64,000 bases of DNA from Enterobacter asburiae (GTDB lineage: Bacteria > Pseudomonadota > Gammaproteobacteria > Enterobacterales > Enterobacteriaceae): NCBI RefSeq assembly GCF_024599655.1, contig NZ_CP102247.1, forward strand, positions 4,650,001 through 4,714,000. The letters run 5' to 3'. The notes beneath the pieces are model-generated. The model was not told where the DNA came from, made no database searches, and saw only the letters and a program-made list of their open reading frames with translations. This document shows, one piece after another, positions 11,199 through 20,581 of this stretch. The position numbers and the translations under genes were made by a program. The stretch's first letter is position 1, and each line of letters opens with the position of its first letter.

Positions 11199-12383
11199 TT
11201 AGCCGAGAACTTTAGCAACCACGCCCGCGCCAACGGTACGGCCACCTTCACGGATTGCGAAACGCAGACCGTCGTCCATCGCGATTGGGTGGATCAGAGT
11301 CACAACCATCTTGATGTTGTCGCCTGGCATTACCATCTCAACGCCTTCTGGCAGTTCGATGGTACCGGTCACGTCAGTTGTACGGAAGTAGAACTGTGGA
11401 CGGTAGCCTTTGAAGAACGGAGTATGACGGCCGCCTTCGTCTTTGGACAGAATGTACACTTCAGATTCGAACTTGGTGTGTGGCTTGATTGAGCCTGGCT
11501 TCGCCAGAACCTGACCACGTTCGATTTCTTCACGTTTGATACCACGCAGCAGAACACCAACGTTCTCACCAGCACGGCCTTCGTCCAGCAGTTTGCGGAA
11601 CATTTCAACGCCAGTACAGGTAGACTTCGCAGTCTCTTTGATACCAACGATTTCAACTTCTTCGCCAACTTTGATGATACCGCGCTCTACACGACCGGTA
11701 ACAACGGTACCACGACCGGAGATGGAGAATACGTCTTCGATTGGCAGCAGGAATGGCTTGTCAATCGCACGCTCTGGTTCTGGGATGTAAGAATCCAGGA
11801 AGCCAGCCAGTTCGATGATTTTCGCTTCCCACTCAGCTTCGCCTTCCAGCGCTTTCAGAGCAGAACCACGAACGATTGGAGTATCGTCGCCTGGGAAATC
11901 GTACTGAGACAGCAGTTCACGAACTTCCATCTCTACCAGTTCCAGCAGCTCTTCGTCATCGACCATGTCGCATTTGTTCAGGAACACGATGATGAAAGGA
12001 ACGCCTACCTGACGACCCAGCAGGATGTGCTCACGAGTCTGAGGCATTGGGCCGTCAGTCGCAGCAACAACCAGGATCGCGCCGTCCATCTGCGCAGCAC
12101 CGGTGATCATGTTTTTAACATAGTCGGCGTGGCCTGGGCAGTCTACGTGTGCGTAGTGGCGAGTCGGGGTGTCGTACTCAACGTGAGAGGTGTTGATGGT
12201 GATACCACGAGCTTTTTCTTCTGGTGCGTTATCGATCTGGTCGAATGCGCGAGCAGAACCACCGTAGGTTTTTGCCAGAACGGTAGTGATTGCAGCGGTC
12301 AGCGTTGTTTTACCATGGTCAACGTGGCCGATAGTACCGACGTTAACGTGCGGTTTTGTACGTTCAAACTTTTCTTTAGACAT
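11199..12383 (-). CDS. tufB: Elongation factor Tu
   Basis: GTPase that delivers aminoacyl-tRNA to the ribosome. The 394-residue product has the G1 loop GHVDHGKT (residues 19-26), the G3 segment DCPGHADYVKNM, the G4 NKCD motif and the two C-terminal beta domains. Elongation factor Tu is usually duplicated in enterics. This copy is tufB rather than tufA because it follows four tRNA genes (thrU, tyrU, glyT, thrT) and precedes secE. It is probably transcribed from the thrU promoter as a tRNA-mRNA cotranscript. Confidence 0.99.
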   Translation of the reverse strand: MSKEKFERTKPHVNVGTIGHVDHGKTTLTAAITTVLAKTYGGSARAFDQIDNAPEEKARGITINTSHVEYDTPTRHYAHVDCPGHADYVKNMITGAAQMDGAILVVAATDGPMPQTREHILLGRQVGVPFIIVFLNKCDMVDDEELLELVEMEVRELLSQYDFPGDDTPIVRGSALKALEGEAEWEAKIIELAGFLDSYIPEPERAIDKPFLLPIEDVFSISGRGTVVTGRVERGIIKVGEEVEIVGIKETAKSTCTGVEMFRKLLDEGRAGENVGVLLRGIKREEIERGQVLAKPGSIKPHTKFESEVYILSKDEGGRHTPFFKGYRPQFYFRTTDVTGTIELPEGVEMVMPGDNIKMVVTLIHPIAMDDGLRFAIREGGRTVGAGVVAKVLG

Positions 12384-12501
12384 CGATTGTCCCTCTAAGA
12401 CACGGATAAATCGGTGATATCACCACATCAACCAGGCGAAATGCCTGAATTGTTGAATACAGTAAAATTGAAACAGAGAGAAACGGGAAGGAGAAGTGAA
12501 G

Positions 12502-12577
12502 TGGTGCTGATACCCAGAGTCGAACTGGGGACCTCACCCTTACCAAGGGTGCGCTCTACCAACTGAGCCATATCAGC
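12502..12577 (-). tRNA. thrT: tRNA-Thr (anticodon GGU)
   Basis: A complete 76-base cloverleaf with encoded CCA. The acceptor begins GCTGATA, the anticodon loop carries GGT, and the T loop is TTCGACT. It is last of the four tRNA genes ahead of tufB. Confidence 0.97.
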
Positions 12578-12583
12578 ACGTAT

Positions 12584-12658
<75 letters not shown>

Positions 12659-12775
12659 ATCCTGAAACTCGGCTACCCAGTTCTTTCTGTAACAAAAAAA
12701 GAGATTTCTCTCTTTTTCAGTTTGAGCTGGCTAATTTTTCCAACCAGCTCCGGCGGCATTTACGCTGCCAGAAAG

Positions 12776-12860
<85 letters not shown>

Positions 12861-12868
12861 GGACTTGA

Positions 12869-12944
<76 letters not shown>

Positions 12945-12958
12945 ATCAAGTAGCGCGC

Positions 12959-12987
12959 ATTCTATGGATACCTGCGCGGTCATGCAA
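12959..12987 (-). promoter_or_regulatory. thrU-tufB operon promoter
   Basis: On the minus strand -35 TTGCAT (12982-12987), a 17-base spacer and -10 TAGAAT (12959-12964) are followed by a GC-rich discriminator (GCGCGC). That discriminator is typical of stable-RNA promoters inhibited by ppGpp. AT-rich sequence upstream resembles the Fis-activated region known in E. coli, but no exact site was defined. Confidence 0.85.
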
Positions 12988-13261
12988 CTAAAAATTTGCA
13001 TAAAACGTTCTTTCGCTCACATTTTATGCGAAGAGCGCATCAGACGCTGTAAAAGTAGTCATTTGAGGTCAAATATTCAACATATCAGCGTGATTTGCAC
13101 CGTATTCACCGTAGCGTGACGGCTTCCGCGTTACGCAGCGCTTTCCATCTTTTTTCTTATTATTCCTGTCATCTGGTGTTAACCTCCTGCCCATTGTCCA
13201 AAATTAACTGTGTGATGAGCCACGATCCGGCAGTGTGATGCTGGCTCACTGAAGCATGCTT
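12988..13261. other. Divergent thrU / coaA upstream region
   Basis: No gene is visible in these 274 bases. Just before coaA a dyad (TGAGCCA at 13216-13222 with TGGCTCA at 13242-13248) could fold in the coaA leader close to its weak ribosome-binding site. I could not pick a coaA promoter with confidence. Confidence 0.4.
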
Positions 13262-14212
13262 ATGAGCAAAAAAGAGCAAACGTTAATGACGCCTTATCTT
13301 CACTTTAACCGCAGCCAGTGGGCTGCCCTGCGTGATTCCGTCCCTATGACGCTGACGGAAGGTGAAATCGCACGGTTAAAAGGGATAAACGAAGACCTGT
13401 CCCTGGAAGAGGTGGCAGAAATTTATCTCCCCCTCTCTCGCTTGCTTAACTTCTATATCAGCTCGAACCTGCGCCGTCAGGCCGTGCTGGAGCAGTTCCT
13501 CGGGACGAACGGTCAACGCATTCCTTATATCATTAGTATTGCAGGCAGCGTGGCCGTGGGTAAAAGTACCACCGCGCGCGTCCTGCAGGCGCTGTTGAGC
13601 CGCTGGCCGGAACACCGCAGCGTGGAGCTGATCACCACCGATGGCTTCCTGCACCCGAACGAGGTGTTAAAAGAACGCGGATTGATGAAGAAGAAAGGCT
13701 TCCCGCTTTCTTATGATATGCACCGTCTGGTGAAATTTGTCTCTGACCTGAAATCCGGCGTGCCGCACGTGACTGCGCCAGTCTATTCGCACCTGATCTA
13801 CGATCGCATCCCGGGTGGGGATAAAACCGTGGTCCAGCCGGACATTCTGATTCTGGAAGGTCTGAACGTGCTGCAGAGCGGGATGGACTATCCTCACGAC
13901 CCGCATCACGTATTCGTCTCGGATTTCGTCGATTTCTCCATTTATGTCGATGCGCCGGAAGACCTGCTGCAAAACTGGTACATCAACCGCTTCCTGAAGT
14001 TCCGCGAAGGGGCGTTCACCGACCCGGATTCCTATTTCCACCACTACGCTCAGCTTTCTGAAGAAGAAGCAGTCAACGTGGCCACGGGACTGTGGAACGA
14101 GATCAACTATGTGAACCTCAAAGAGAACATCCTGCCGACGCGCGAGCGTGCGAGCCTGATCCTCACCAAAAGCGAGAAGCACGCCGTCGACCAGATTCGC
14201 CTGCGGAAATAA
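13262..14212 (+). CDS. coaA: Pantothenate kinase, type I
   Basis: Phosphorylates pantothenate with ATP, the first and feedback-controlled step of coenzyme A synthesis in the cytoplasm. The ATG at 13262 (MSKKEQTLMT) gives 316 residues, the E. coli length; an in-frame ATG two codons earlier lies only one base from the GAAG that would serve as ribosome-binding site. The P-loop GSVAVGKST is at residues 95-103. It is divergent from thrU, as in E. coli, but its 3' neighbour is dppF instead of birA, which marks a synteny break (see findings). Confidence 0.97.
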   Translation: MSKKEQTLMTPYLHFNRSQWAALRDSVPMTLTEGEIARLKGINEDLSLEEVAEIYLPLSRLLNFYISSNLRRQAVLEQFLGTNGQRIPYIISIAGSVAVGKSTTARVLQALLSRWPEHRSVELITTDGFLHPNEVLKERGLMKKKGFPLSYDMHRLVKFVSDLKSGVPHVTAPVYSHLIYDRIPGGDKTVVQPDILILEGLNVLQSGMDYPHDPHHVFVSDFVDFSIYVDAPEDLLQNWYINRFLKFREGAFTDPDSYFHHYAQLSEEEAVNVATGLWNEINYVNLKENILPTRERASLILTKSEKHAVDQIRLRK

Positions 14213-14223
14213 TCAAGCAGACA

Positions 14224-14254
14224 TAAAAAAACCGGCTTAGCGCCGGTTTTTTTT
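14224..14254. terminator. Bidirectional terminator between coaA and dppF
   Basis: The stem AACCGGC with GCCGGTT is flanked by a run of A on the left and a long run of T on the right. It can therefore end both coaA (plus) and the dpp operon (minus). It sits at the rearrangement junction. Confidence 0.9.
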
Positions 14255-14256
14255 CA

Positions 14257-15270
14257 TTATGCCTGTGGTTTCTCGCCATTTTCATCCTGATCGACCGCGA
14301 AGCAGGCAACCAGTTGGCCGCCATAATCCTTCAGCTGCGGCTGGAGCTGAGTGCACGGGCCAAAGCGGCGACTGCAGCGGGCGTTGAATGCGCATCCCGG
14401 AGGTGGATTCAGCGGACTTGGCAGCTCACCCGTCAGCTTAATACGCTCACGACGATCGTCCGGATTCAGACGCGGCGTCGCGGACAGCAGCGCCTGGGTA
14501 TACGGGTGACGAGGGTTATTAAAGATCTGGTCTTTGGTCCCCTTCTCCACGCAGCGCCCCAGGTACATCACCATCACTTCATCAGCAATGTGCTCCACCA
14601 CCGACAGGTCATGGGAGATAAACACGTAAGAGAGCCCCAGCTCCTGCTGGAGATCCATCATCAGGTTCAGCACCTGCGCACGCACGGATACGTCGAGCGC
14701 GGAGACCGGCTCATCGGCAATCACCACCTCCGGATCGAGCATCAGCCCACGGGCGATAGCGATACGCTGACGCTGGCCGCCGGAGAACATGTGCGGATAG
14801 CGGTCGTAATGCTCGGTTTTGAGGCCGACCTTCGCCATCATCGCCAGCGCTTTTTCACGGCGCTGCTCTTTGCTCAGATTACTGTTGATCAGCAGCGGCT
14901 CTTCCAGAATCTGCCCGACTTTTTTACGCGGGTTCAAAGAGCCATACGGGTTCTGGAACACAATCTGGATTTTCTGGCGACGCAGCTTCTGCGCCTGCGG
15001 ATCGTGCTTGAGCAGATCCTGCCCCTGATAATAGAGCTCCCCGCCGGTCGGCACTTCAATCATCGTCAGCAGACGGCCCAACGTGGATTTACCGCAGCCT
15101 GACTCCCCCACCACCGCCAGCGTTTTACCGCGTTCGAGGTTAAAAGAGACGCCGTCCAGCGCTTTCACCAGGCGTTCAGGGGCAAACAGTCCCTTCTTCA
15201 CCGGGTAGTATTTTTTCAGATCGATGGCCTGCAACAGCGGTTGTTGCGTGGTGGCCTGTTGCGTACTCAT
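14257..15270 (-). CDS. dppF: Dipeptide ABC transporter ATPase DppF
   Basis: One of the two cytoplasmic ATPases that power dipeptide (and, in E. coli, haem) import by the Dpp system. The 337 residues include Walker A GESGCGKST, the signature FSGGQRQRIAIARGL, Walker B VVIADEPVSALD and the oligopeptide-transporter C-terminal cysteine motif (PPGCAFNARCSRRFGPC) that may bind an iron-sulfur cluster. Its start overlaps the dppD stop by four bases, so the two are translationally coupled. Last gene of dppABCDF. Confidence 0.97.
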   Translation of the reverse strand: MSTQQATTQQPLLQAIDLKKYYPVKKGLFAPERLVKALDGVSFNLERGKTLAVVGESGCGKSTLGRLLTMIEVPTGGELYYQGQDLLKHDPQAQKLRRQKIQIVFQNPYGSLNPRKKVGQILEEPLLINSNLSKEQRREKALAMMAKVGLKTEHYDRYPHMFSGGQRQRIAIARGLMLDPEVVIADEPVSALDVSVRAQVLNLMMDLQQELGLSYVFISHDLSVVEHIADEVMVMYLGRCVEKGTKDQIFNNPRHPYTQALLSATPRLNPDDRRERIKLTGELPSPLNPPPGCAFNARCSRRFGPCTQLQPQLKDYGGQLVACFAVDQDENGEKPQA

Positions 15271-16250
15271 AGTGTTGGCCTCCCGGCATCATCGAGTGGG
15301 TAGTGGCATTTCGACTGACGACCGTCAGCAAGCTGGTTCAGCTCTGGCTCTTCTGCCCGGCATTTATCCGTCGCATACGGACAGCGCGGATTGAGCAGAC
15401 ACCCCTGCGGACGGTCATATTTACCCGGTACCACACCCGGCAGCGACGCCAGACGAGCTTTGTCCTGGGCAAACTCCGGCAGAGCGCGTAAAAGCGCCTG
15501 GGTATACGGGTGACGCGGCGCGCGGAAAATATCGTGTGAATTTCCGGTTTCGACCACCTGACCGGCATACATCACGATGATTTTGTGCGCGGCTTCAGCC
15601 ACCAGCGCCAGATCGTGCGTAATCAGCACCAGCGCCATATTCTCTTTCTGCTGCAGCTCCAGCAGCAGCTCGATGATTTGCGCCTGAATGGTCACATCCA
15701 GCGCCGTCGTCGGTTCATCCGCAATCAGCAGTTTTGGTCGACAGGCAATCGCCATCGCGATCATCACGCGCTGGCTCATCCCACCGGAGAGCTGATGCGG
15801 GTAAACGTCCAGCCGCGATGCCGGGTCAGGAATACCCACCTGGTTCAGCAGATCGATCGCGCGCTGACGACGGGTTTTCTTATTCCCGCCCTGATGCACC
15901 TTAATCGCTTCCATAATCTGGAAACCAACGGTGTAGCAAGGGTTCAGGCTGGTCATCGGGTCCTGGAAAATCATCGCCACTTCCGCGCCCACCAGCTGGC
16001 GGCGCTGTTTCTCAGAAATGCGCTTCAGGTCCTGACCGTTGAACTGCAGGTTTTCCGCCATCACGCGGCCCGGGTAATCAATCAGCCCCATGATCGCCAG
16101 TGAGCTCACTGACTTACCGGAACCGGACTCCCCGACAATGCCAACCACTTCGCCCTGATTTACGCTGTAGCTGATGCGGTCCACGGCGCGAAACGGGGTG
16201 CCTTCGTCGCCGAAGTGCACCGATAATTTATCTACATTTAATAACGCCAT
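15267..16250 (-). CDS. dppD: Dipeptide ABC transporter ATPase DppD
   Basis: Partner ATPase to DppF; the two form the nucleotide-binding heterodimer. The 327 residues have Walker A GESGSGKS, the signature LSGGMSQRVMIAMA, Walker B LLIADEPTTALD and the C-terminal cysteine motif QGCLLNPRCPYATDKC. It lies 10 bases after dppC and overlaps dppF by four bases. Confidence 0.97.
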   Translation of the reverse strand: MALLNVDKLSVHFGDEGTPFRAVDRISYSVNQGEVVGIVGESGSGKSVSSLAIMGLIDYPGRVMAENLQFNGQDLKRISEKQRRQLVGAEVAMIFQDPMTSLNPCYTVGFQIMEAIKVHQGGNKKTRRQRAIDLLNQVGIPDPASRLDVYPHQLSGGMSQRVMIAMAIACRPKLLIADEPTTALDVTIQAQIIELLLELQQKENMALVLITHDLALVAEAAHKIIVMYAGQVVETGNSHDIFRAPRHPYTQALLRALPEFAQDKARLASLPGVVPGKYDRPQGCLLNPRCPYATDKCRAEEPELNQLADGRQSKCHYPLDDAGRPTL

Positions 16251-16260
16251 CTCGTGCCTC

Positions 16261-17163
16261 TTACTGCTTCAGTTTGGGATCAAGCGCATCACGCAGGCCA
16301 TCACCCATCAGGTTAAATGCCAGCACCGTCAGCAGGATTGCCAGACCCGGGAAGGTGACAACCCACCAGGCGCTTTGTGCGAACTGCAACACATCGGAGA
16401 GCATGGTGCCCCACTCCGGTGTTGGCGGCTGTGCACCCATGCCCAGGAAGCCAAGAGCGGCCATATCAAGAATGGCGTTAGAGAAACCGAGCGACGCCTG
16501 AACAATCAGCGGCGCAAGGCAGTTAGGGAAGATATTAACGAACATCTGTCGCATCGCACCGGCACCCGCCACGCGAGACGCGGTGACGTAATCGCGGTTC
16601 ACTTCCACCAGCACCGCCGCACGCGTTAAACGCACGTAGTGAGGAAGCGCCACGAAGGTCAACGCCAGCGCGGCGTTACCAATCGACGGGCCGAAGATCG
16701 CCACCAGCACCAGCGCCAGCAGCAGGCTTGGCAGCGCCAGCATGATGTCGACGATACGCATGATGATGTTATCAACGATGCCGCCGAAGTAACCGGCAAC
16801 CAGGCCGAGTACAACGCCCATGATCAGCGACAACACAACAACGAGACAGCCGACCAGCAGCGACAGGCGCGCGCCGTACATCAGGCGCGACAGCACGTCG
16901 CGGCCCACGTCATCGGTACCGAGCAGGTGCGTCAGGCTACCGCCGTCCTGCCACGCAGGCGGCGCGAGCAGCGCATCGCGAAACTGGTCCGCCGGGTTAT
17001 ACGGTGCGAGGAAGTTCGCAAACACCGCAATCAGGATCATGATTACGACATACACCAGTCCTACCACCGCGCCTTTATTGCGCTTGAAGTAGTGCCAGAA
17101 CTCCTGCAGCGGCGTCATAGGAACCGGTGCAGCGACCACTTTATTTTGAGTGACTTGTGACAT
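16261..17163 (-). CDS. dppC: Dipeptide ABC transporter permease DppC
   Basis: Inner-membrane permease that pairs with DppB. The 300 residues carry an N-terminal membrane segment (about 35-57) and further predicted helices. The cytoplasmic EAA-type loop that contacts the ATPases (YVTASRVAGAGAMRQMFVNI) lies between the later helices. It follows dppB after 9 bases. Confidence 0.97.
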   Translation of the reverse strand: MSQVTQNKVVAAPVPMTPLQEFWHYFKRNKGAVVGLVYVVIMILIAVFANFLAPYNPADQFRDALLAPPAWQDGGSLTHLLGTDDVGRDVLSRLMYGARLSLLVGCLVVVLSLIMGVVLGLVAGYFGGIVDNIIMRIVDIMLALPSLLLALVLVAIFGPSIGNAALALTFVALPHYVRLTRAAVLVEVNRDYVTASRVAGAGAMRQMFVNIFPNCLAPLIVQASLGFSNAILDMAALGFLGMGAQPPTPEWGTMLSDVLQFAQSAWWVVTFPGLAILLTVLAFNLMGDGLRDALDPKLKQ

Positions 17164-17172
17164 GATGGTCCC

Positions 17173-18192
17173 TTACTTCTTATGACGAATACGCGGGTTC
17201 ACCACGCCGTACAGCAAATCGACCAGCAGGTTGACGAGGATAATCATCGTCGCGACCAGCAGTACACCGCCCTGCACAACCGGATAATCACGGCGTTGCA
17301 GCGCGTCAATCAGCCAGCGTCCAAGACCCGGCCAGGAGAAGATGGTTTCGGTCAGGATCGCCCCCGCCAGCAACGTCCCCACCTGGAGACCGATGACGGT
17401 TACCACCGGCAGCATGGCATTACGCAGCGCGTGAACGATGATGACGCGCATACGCGTCAGGCCCTTGGCGCGCGCGGTGCGGATATAATCCTCACCCAGC
17501 ACTTCCAGCATTGATGAACGGGTCATACGCACGATCACCGCCAGAGGAATGGTGCCCAGCACCATGGCAGGCAGGATCATGTGCGCCACGGCATCAATGA
17601 AGTTGCCCTCTTCGCCCCAGATAGCCGTATCAATCAGCATAAAGCCGGTGAGCGGGTTGCTATCATCCAGGAAGACCATATCACTGACGCGCCCGGAGAC
17701 CGGTGTCAGGTTAAGCTGCACCGATACCAGCATGATCAGCATCATGCCCCACCAGAAGATAGGCATGGAATAGCCGGTCAGCGCCAGGCCCACGGCGGTA
17801 TGGTCAAAAATAGAGCCACGCTTGACGGCAGCCAGTACCCCGACGGGAATACCCACCGCAGTGGCGAAAATCATGGCGCAGACGCCAAGCTCCAGTGTCG
17901 CTTTAAAGCGCGGCACGAACTCGTCCCACACCGGAAGACGGCTTTTCAGCGAAATCCCTAAATCACCGTGCAATACGCCCCAGATATAGTGGAGGTACTG
18001 CTGCCACATCGGCTTATCGAGACCAAGTTCCGCCAGCAGCTGTGCATGGCGCTCAGGGGAAATACCACGCTCGCCCGCCATAATCATTACCGGGTCGCCG
18101 GGGATCATATGGACGAAGGCAAAAGTGAGAAGGGTGATACCGATAAACGTGGGGATAACAAGTCCCAGACGTCGGAGGATGAACTGCAACAT
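17173..18192 (-). CDS. dppB: Dipeptide ABC transporter permease DppB
   Basis: Inner-membrane permease of the Dpp system. The ATG at 18192 (MLQFILRRLG) gives 339 residues, the E. coli length. The frame stays open further upstream through a repeat element, but that extension has no similarity and is rejected. The EAA loop (EDYIRTARAKGLTRMRVI) is present. It is separated from dppA by 161 bases that hold a head-to-head repeat pair, which probably helps to keep dppA mRNA more abundant than the transporter mRNA. Confidence 0.97.
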   Translation of the reverse strand: MLQFILRRLGLVIPTFIGITLLTFAFVHMIPGDPVMIMAGERGISPERHAQLLAELGLDKPMWQQYLHYIWGVLHGDLGISLKSRLPVWDEFVPRFKATLELGVCAMIFATAVGIPVGVLAAVKRGSIFDHTAVGLALTGYSMPIFWWGMMLIMLVSVQLNLTPVSGRVSDMVFLDDSNPLTGFMLIDTAIWGEEGNFIDAVAHMILPAMVLGTIPLAVIVRMTRSSMLEVLGEDYIRTARAKGLTRMRVIIVHALRNAMLPVVTVIGLQVGTLLAGAILTETIFSWPGLGRWLIDALQRRDYPVVQGGVLLVATMIILVNLLVDLLYGVVNPRIRHKK

Positions 18193-18260
18193 AACCCGGA
18201 TTCTCTCTGATGACGCACGACCAGTGGCGTGACGTCTGTATTGCTCACAAATGTAAATTC

Positions 18261-18339
18261 CCTCTCCCTCTGGGAGAGGGTTAGGGTGAGGGGATGCATG
18301 CGCGACCCTCACCCCTGCCCTCTCCCAGAGGGAGAGGGA
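18261..18339. repeat. Head-to-head palindromic repeat pair between dppA and dppB
   Basis: Copy one (18261-18293) contains CCTCTCCCTCTGGGAGAGGG followed by TTAGGGTGAGGGG. Copy two (18306-18339) is its near-perfect inverse. Together they can form a large stem in dpp mRNA. The element resembles the boxC-like intergenic repeats of enterics and recurs four more times in this window. Confidence 0.85.
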
Positions 18340-18353
18340 GAACACCCTACTTA

Positions 18354-19961
18354 TTATTCAACAGATACGTTTTCGAAGTGGTGTTTGCCCAGTGGATCAA
18401 CCACGTAGCCCTTCACTTCTTTACGCACTGGCTCGTACACGGTGGAGTGAGCAACAATCAGCGCCGGAGCCTGATCGTGCATAACAACCTGAGCCTGTTT
18501 GTACAGTTCAATACGTTTGTTGTGATCGTCGGTCGCACGCGCCGGCTGGATCAGGTCTTCAAACGGCTTGTAGCACCAGCGAGAGTAGTTAGAACCGTCT
18601 TTCGCCGCCGCGCAGCTGAACAGGGTGGCGAAGAAGTTGTCCGGATCCCCGTTGTCACCGGTCCAGCCCATCATTACCGCCTGGTGCTCACCCGCTTTGG
18701 CGCGCTTCAGGTACTCGCCCCACTCGTAGGTCACAATCTTGGCCTGAACGCCAACCTTAGCCCAGTCAGCCTGAACCATTTCCGCCATACGGCGTGCGTT
18801 CGGGTTGTATGGACGCTGAACAGGCATCGCCCACAGCTCAACGGTAAAGCCTTTATCCTGGCCCGCTTCTTTCAGCAGCGCTTTCGCTTTCTCAGGATCG
18901 TAGCTGTAGTCTTTAACGTCGTCGTTATAGCCCCACATGGTTGGTGGGATCAGGTTCTTGGCAGCAACGCCAGCGCCCTGGTAAACGGCCTTGATGATCG
19001 CTTCTTTGTTCACCGCGTAGGTCAGCGCCTGACGCACTTTCACGTCATCAAACGGTTTCTTCTCGGTGTTGAAGGAGAGATAGCCCACGTTCAGGCCAGC
19101 CTGCTCCAGCAGGTTGATGTTCTTGTCCTGCTTCATGCGGGCGATGTCAGCCGGGTTAGGGTACGGCATCACCTGGCATTCGTTTTTCTGCAGTTTTGCG
19201 TAACGCACGGAAGCGTCAGGCGTGATGGAGAAGACCAGACGGTCGATCTGCGGCTTGGTGCCCCAGTAGCCTTCGAACGCTTTATACAGAATGCGGGAGT
19301 CTTTCTGGTACTGCAGCAGCTGGAATGGACCGGTACCGATTGGGTTCAGGTCGACTTTCTCCGGCGTACCGGCTTTCAGCATGTTGTCCGCGTACTCTTT
19401 GGACAGAATTGAGGCGAAGTCCATGGCCAGGTCAGCCAGGAACGGTGCTTCCGGGCGAGTCAGCACGAACTGAACCGTTTTATCGTCCACTTTTTTCACT
19501 TCAGCAATCAGGTCAGGCAGACCCATCCCTTCGAAGTATTCATAGCTGCCGCCAGACACTTTGTGGTACGGGTTCTGCGCGTTTTTCTGACGGTCGAAGG
19601 AGAACACAACGTCGTCGGCGTTGAAGTCGCGCGTTGGTTTGAATTCTTTGCTGTCCTGCCACTTCACGCCCTGGCGCAGGTGGAAGGTATAGGTTTTACC
19701 GTCTTCGCTGACGTCCCACTTCTCGGCCAGACCCGGAATCACTTCCGTGGTACCGGTTTTGAATTCAACCAGACGGTTATAGATCGGTACAGAGCTTGCG
19801 TCGTAAGTCGTACCAGAGGTAAAGAGCTGTGGGTTAAAGCCTTCCGGCGAGCCTTCAGAACAGTAAACCAGGGTTTTTGCCTGTACGCTTGCTGCCACGG
19901 TCATAGCCACCAGGCTCAGACCAAGCTTCAGCATCCCTGACTTCTTCAAGGAAATACTCAT
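18354..19961 (-). CDS. dppA: Periplasmic dipeptide-binding protein DppA
   Basis: Periplasmic receptor that delivers dipeptides to the DppBCDF transporter and takes part in peptide chemotaxis in E. coli. The 535 residues begin with a signal peptide whose likely cleavage is after VQA, leaving KTLVYCSEGS as in the E. coli mature protein. The fold is a family 5 solute-binding protein (FNPQLFTSGTTYDASS near the N-terminus). It is first of the dpp operon. A CA-rich patch just before the ribosome-binding site looks like a GcvB target. Confidence 0.98.
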   Translation of the reverse strand: MSISLKKSGMLKLGLSLVAMTVAASVQAKTLVYCSEGSPEGFNPQLFTSGTTYDASSVPIYNRLVEFKTGTTEVIPGLAEKWDVSEDGKTYTFHLRQGVKWQDSKEFKPTRDFNADDVVFSFDRQKNAQNPYHKVSGGSYEYFEGMGLPDLIAEVKKVDDKTVQFVLTRPEAPFLADLAMDFASILSKEYADNMLKAGTPEKVDLNPIGTGPFQLLQYQKDSRILYKAFEGYWGTKPQIDRLVFSITPDASVRYAKLQKNECQVMPYPNPADIARMKQDKNINLLEQAGLNVGYLSFNTEKKPFDDVKVRQALTYAVNKEAIIKAVYQGAGVAAKNLIPPTMWGYNDDVKDYSYDPEKAKALLKEAGQDKGFTVELWAMPVQRPYNPNARRMAEMVQADWAKVGVQAKIVTYEWGEYLKRAKAGEHQAVMMGWTGDNGDPDNFFATLFSCAAAKDGSNYSRWCYKPFEDLIQPARATDDHNKRIELYKQAQVVMHDQAPALIVAHSTVYEPVRKEVKGYVVDPLGKHHFENVSVE

Positions 19962-19980
19962 TATTCTGCTCCAATGTGAT

Positions 19981-20000
19981 GTTTTGCTTTGTTGTGTTAC
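19981..20000 (-). promoter_or_regulatory. Probable GcvB small-RNA target in the dppA leader
   Basis: On the minus strand the leader reads GTAACACAACAAAGCAAAAC, 20 to 39 bases before the dppA start. GcvB silences dppA in Salmonella and E. coli by pairing its G/U-rich seed with such a CA-rich stretch. Confidence 0.6.
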
Positions 20001-20114
20001 GCCGCCAGACCTTTATTTATTTTTTACCCGGTCCGGTCGGTGATGCCCGAAGGCTTTAAAGGGATGGAGAATCCTTTCAGAAGAGCGTTTGAGTTGCAGC
20101 GCAGATCGTCCCTG

Positions 20115-20144
20115 AAATGCCCCTCATGCCCTACAATCTGTCAA
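20115..20144 (-). promoter_or_regulatory. Possible dppA promoter
   Basis: A perfect -35 TTGACA (20139-20144, minus strand) lies about 180 bases before dppA. The -10 at 17-18 bases (GCATTT) is poor, so the assignment is tentative. Confidence 0.35.
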
Positions 20145-20543
20145 CAGAATGTGAAAACGTCAATACAGGTGACGGGGATTTACGCTGAGTGTGAGAAACC
20201 GCAAACAAAGATTAAAAAAACTATGTGCGCCAGTTTTCAGCAGGGAAATTTATGCTACTCGCCCTCTTGCAGCACAACTCTCTTCATATTTCGCAACAAT
20301 CAGTGATTAACTTTTATTCAGAATGGGTAAATTTTCTTGCAGAATGGTGATTATCTGAGCACTAAATACCGCGAACGTTAAAACGCACAGCGAAAAATGC
20401 TGAGGTTATCCATAAGCAACGCGAAAAAAGATCAATCTATATATAAAAAAATACAATGGATTATGTCACAAAATCGTTAACAGGCAGGGAGAAGCAGGTC
20501 TAAGGGGCGTTTTGGATACTCTGACGGGATAAGGTCATAATGC

Positions 20544-20574
20544 AAAAAGGGCTAACCTTGCGGTTAGCCCTTTT
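20544..20574 (-). terminator. Terminator after the proline tRNA gene
   Basis: The stem GGGCTAACC with GGTTAGCCC, loop TTGC, is followed by T residues on the minus strand, 8 bases beyond the tRNA 3' end. Confidence 0.88.
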
Positions 20575-20581
20575 CAGAATG

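Larger units (their letters stand above)
19962..20581 (-). other. dppA upstream region
   Basis: This 620-base gap between dppA and the proline tRNA holds no convincing gene. The dppA-proximal 180 bases carry the GcvB-like patch and a TTGACA box. The middle is AT-rich. The distal end has the tRNA terminator. The length suggests a long regulatory region or 5' leader. Confidence 0.6.

Noticed and set aside
18294..19412. 372-codon frame opposite dppA
   Set aside because: It begins inside a palindromic repeat and runs antisense to dppA; no family recognised.
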